NCBI GenBank assembly: GCA_024641205.1
Contig: JAHEDM010000109.1
Span: forward strand, 1 to 7,636
Direction of reading: 5' to 3'
Origin: Actinomycetes bacterium
Lineage (GTDB): Bacteria; Actinomycetota; Acidimicrobiia; Spongiisociales; UBA4744
Length of the DNA: 7,636 bases
Part shown: piece after piece, positions 5,595 through 7,636 of the stretch
Layout: every line of letters begins with the position of its first letter
Position numbering within the stretch: the first letter of the stretch is position 1
Made by a program: the position numbers and the translations under genes
The notes under the pieces: model-generated
Databases searched by the model: none
The model's input: the letters and a program-made list of their open reading frames with translations, nothing else
Told to the model about the DNA's origin: nothing

Positions 5595-7636
5595 TTACTT
5601 CTGGACCAGTTCGACAGCTTCCAAGGCGGCCCGGTCGAGGACGTCATCACCGCGCCTGCGGTGCCAGCCGTCCCACAACGCAAGCATCGATGGCAGGACC
5701 AGGACGGAAGCGACAAGGGCGAACCCTATGGCGTATACGGTTACCTGGCCCATCTGCGCGAACGGTTTCAGCGATGAGGTCATGAGGACCCCGAACCCGG
5801 CCATGGTGGTGAAGGCCGATCCGGCCAACGCTCCACCCGTATGGCGGGCCGTGGACCGCATCGCTTCCACCGGGTCGTCGAAACGAATTCTGTCCTCCTG
5901 GAAGCGATGCGTGACATGGATGGTGAAAGGAACCCCGATGCCGATCGCTAATGCAGAAAGCGTCGCAGTAACGGGGTTGAAGGGGATGCCTGTGGCGGCC
6001 ATCATCCCGAACGTCCATAGCACGACCAGAGCGACGGGCAAGATCGTGATCACGCCGAGGAGTGGCCGGCGTGACTCGAACCAGAAGTTGACGACCAGCA
6101 GCAGCATCGCAGCGACCAGAGTGATGAAGAGTGACCGAACCTGCGAGTCGGAGAGGCTCTGGATGATGACCGACGAGATGATCTCCTGCGAGGTTGCTAT
6201 CACGTCCAGACCGGTCTCGGAAACCGGTGCAAAGTCGTCAACAAGATCCGCCTGAAGTGCAACCGCTCCAGCTTCCCCGGCACTGGTTTGAATGTTGAAT
6301 TGCGCAGCGCCAAAGTTCCCCGCCGAACCCGACAACACCTGGCCCATCTGGTCGGGATCTGCATCCAGCGCCGCCGCAAAGATGGCGTTCACATCAGCGT
6401 CCGCCGTCACCGAAAGATCCTCCAGGAGCCCCTTGGAAAAGGCCAATTGTGCGAACTCCGGCGAAGCGGGTTGACCCCCGGACCCTTCCGTCGGCTGAAG
6501 CAAAGTTGCTACGACGGAAACGGGAGACTGCGCAGACGCAAACCCTCCGAAAGCGCTGACATTCTCGGTGTCGGCCAGGTTCTGCCATGCCTCAAGCATC
6601 GCGTTGTAAGCCTCGGGCGTGGCAACATCGCCGCCCTCGATGAGCACCGCGGTTGACTCGCCGAAGCCCCCACCGAACTCATCAGACAGCGTATTGAAGG
6701 TGCTTACCGCAGGGGAGTCTTCGGGGAGGAAGTCCGTGAAGCTGAACTCTGTGCTCAGCTGGGTCAGCCCGAAGTACCCGACGCCGCCCAAAACGAGGGC
6801 CATGAGCAATGTGGGGATCGGGGCATGTTCGGCCAGCACCGCTGTGCGGGCCATCAACCTGGGGAGAGCACGCTCGGTTGCTCCGGCGGCGAGCGCTTCA
6901 CTGGGAAGACGTCCTGCCCGTTCAGCGCGACGGTCGAGCAGTAGCCGGACCGCCGGAACGAAGGTGAGCATCAGGACGAAAGCGGACAGGATTCCCACGG
7001 CGGACAGGATTCCAAAATCGGCCAGGGCAGGTACGGGGTTGAAGACGTTGGTCAGAAAGCCGACCGCGGTAGTCAACGTGGCCAGAATGAGGGCTACGCC
7101 AACGGTGCTAATGGCCCGGCCGGTGGCCCCGGCCACGTCGCGACCCTCTCCAAGTTCCTCCCGATAACGAGCAGTGAGGTGGATGGCATAGTCGACGCCC
7201 AATCCGACCAGAAGGATGGGGATGATCTGACCGATTTCATTGAATGGGCCTATGAAATCCAGGTAGCCGGGCCCCAGCAGGACGCCGATCCCCTGTTCCC
7301 AGGTGATTGCCATGAGGATGACCCCCATGGTCAACAAGATGTCTGCCCCACTCCGCCGAAGCGCATGAACCAGCGTCAATCGGCCCTTGGGCCGGAGGAA
7401 GTAGACGAAACCGAGGATCGTCACGATGATGACGATGGCGTAGAGGAACAGCCGCCCGACCTCTGCCAGGAAGTCGGTGTCCCCGCCGAAGAGCAGGGCA
7501 AAGCTGAAGGGGGACACGGTGATGCCACCACCTGCGTCGATGCCGCTGAGATCCTTGCCTAACTCGACTTCGAGATCGATCAACTCGTTGAATGCTTCAT
7601 CACCGTCCGCGAACTGTGATGAGTCCAGGAAGATGA
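5595..7636 (-). CDS. MMPL/RND-superfamily exporter (HAE3-like), N-terminus beyond the window
   Basis: The frame is open from the right edge, so the gene starts outside the window; about 679 residues are visible. They hold eleven of the twelve expected membrane helices: TM2-TM6 (roughly 6945-7448), TM7 (roughly 6768-6830), a large extracytoplasmic domain (roughly 6135-6750) and TM8-TM12 (roughly 5685-6134). TM1 and most of the first large loop are missing at the edge. This two-fold layout defines RND permeases, which use the proton gradient to export lipids, hydrophobic compounds or drugs. The single-polypeptide form with GVDYAIHLTARYREE after TM4 fits the MMPL/HAE3 branch. TM4 has the Asp of the proton relay (codon 7191-7193). 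The equivalent TM10 site reads IGIGVPFTIHVTHRF, with Pro at codon 5928-5930. A TTG at 7583-7581 is an internal codon, not a credible start. No membrane-fusion protein or outer-membrane partner is visible. The substrate cannot be predicted. Confidence 0.9.
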   Translation of the reverse strand, partial: IFLDSSQFADGDEAFNELIDLEVELGKDLSGIDAGGGITVSPFSFALLFGGDTDFLAEVGRLFLYAIVIIVTILGFVYFLRPKGRLTLVHALRRSGADILLTMGVILMAITWEQGIGVLLGPGYLDFIGPFNEIGQIIPILLVGLGVDYAIHLTARYREELGEGRDVAGATGRAISTVGVALILATLTTAVGFLTNVFNPVPALADFGILSAVGILSAFVLMLTFVPAVRLLLDRRAERAGRLPSEALAAGATERALPRLMARTAVLAEHAPIPTLLMALVLGGVGYFGLTQLSTEFSFTDFLPEDSPAVSTFNTLSDEFGGGFGESTAVLIEGGDVATPEAYNAMLEAWQNLADTENVSAFGGFASAQSPVSVVATLLQPTEGSGGQPASPEFAQLAFSKGLLEDLSVTADADVNAIFAAALDADPDQMGQVLSGSAGNFGAAQFNIQTSAGEAGAVALQADLVDDFAPVSETGLDVIATSQEIISSVIIQSLSDSQVRSLFITLVAAMLLLVVNFWFESRRPLLGVITILPVALVVLWTFGMMAATGIPFNPVTATLSALAIGIGVPFTIHVTHRFQEDRIRFDDPVEAMRSTARHTGGALAGSAFTTMAGFGVLMTSSLKPFAQMGQVTVYAIGFALVASVLVLPSMLALWDGWHRRRGDDVLDRAALEAVELVQK

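Noticed and set aside
5591..5716. An N-terminal extension of the small membrane protein up to an ATG at 5716
   Set aside because: It would overlap the 3' end of the RND gene by over 100 bp, and its translation is low-complexity and Cys/Ser-rich, unlike a real N-terminus. The ATG at 5590 directly after the RND stop is the better start.

Overview
The window is bacterial, GC-rich chromosomal DNA with tight gene packing, strong GGAGG-type ribosome binding sites and GTG/ATG starts. An EF-G2 (FusA2)-type factor, an actinobacterial-looking type II citrate synthase and an MMPL/RND exporter together suggest a high-GC actinobacterium. Acidimicrobiia or a relative is possible, but this is inference, because no rRNA or marker phylogeny is available. 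I see no mobile element, tRNA, CRISPR array or phage gene.

Layout. Positions 1-182 (minus) hold the first 60 codons of a CDP-alcohol phosphatidyltransferase that runs off the left edge. A 94-bp divergent intergenic region (183-276) follows, with a plausible promoter for the rightward genes. Rightward come an EF-G2-like translation GTPase (277-2331), a citrate synthase of the mitochondrial/eukaryotic-like type (2417-3724), a short gap containing a perfect 10-bp hairpin, and a second citrate synthase of the ordinary bacterial type II family (3806-5104). A convergent junction of only 3 bp follows, and it lies inside a 7-bp tandem repeat (5103-5128). Leftward on the minus strand are a small two-helix membrane protein (5108-5590) and, 4 bp upstream of it, a large MMPL/RND exporter (5595 to beyond 7636) whose N-terminus lies outside the window.

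How the genes work together. The two citrate synthases should both condense oxaloacetate and acetyl-CoA at the entry of the TCA cycle. Both keep the full His-His-Asp catalytic set, so neither looks like a decayed copy, and their sequences belong to different lineages rather than to a recent duplication. EF-G2 may share a transcript with the first citrate synthase (85-bp gap), but a functional link is not evident. The RND protein and the small membrane protein look translationally coupled and probably act together in the cell envelope.

No clearly novel system is visible. The points most worth a second look are the side-by-side citrate synthases of two lineages, the heptamer repeat that supplies the end of a coding region, and the changed catalytic positions in EF-G2 and in the exporter.
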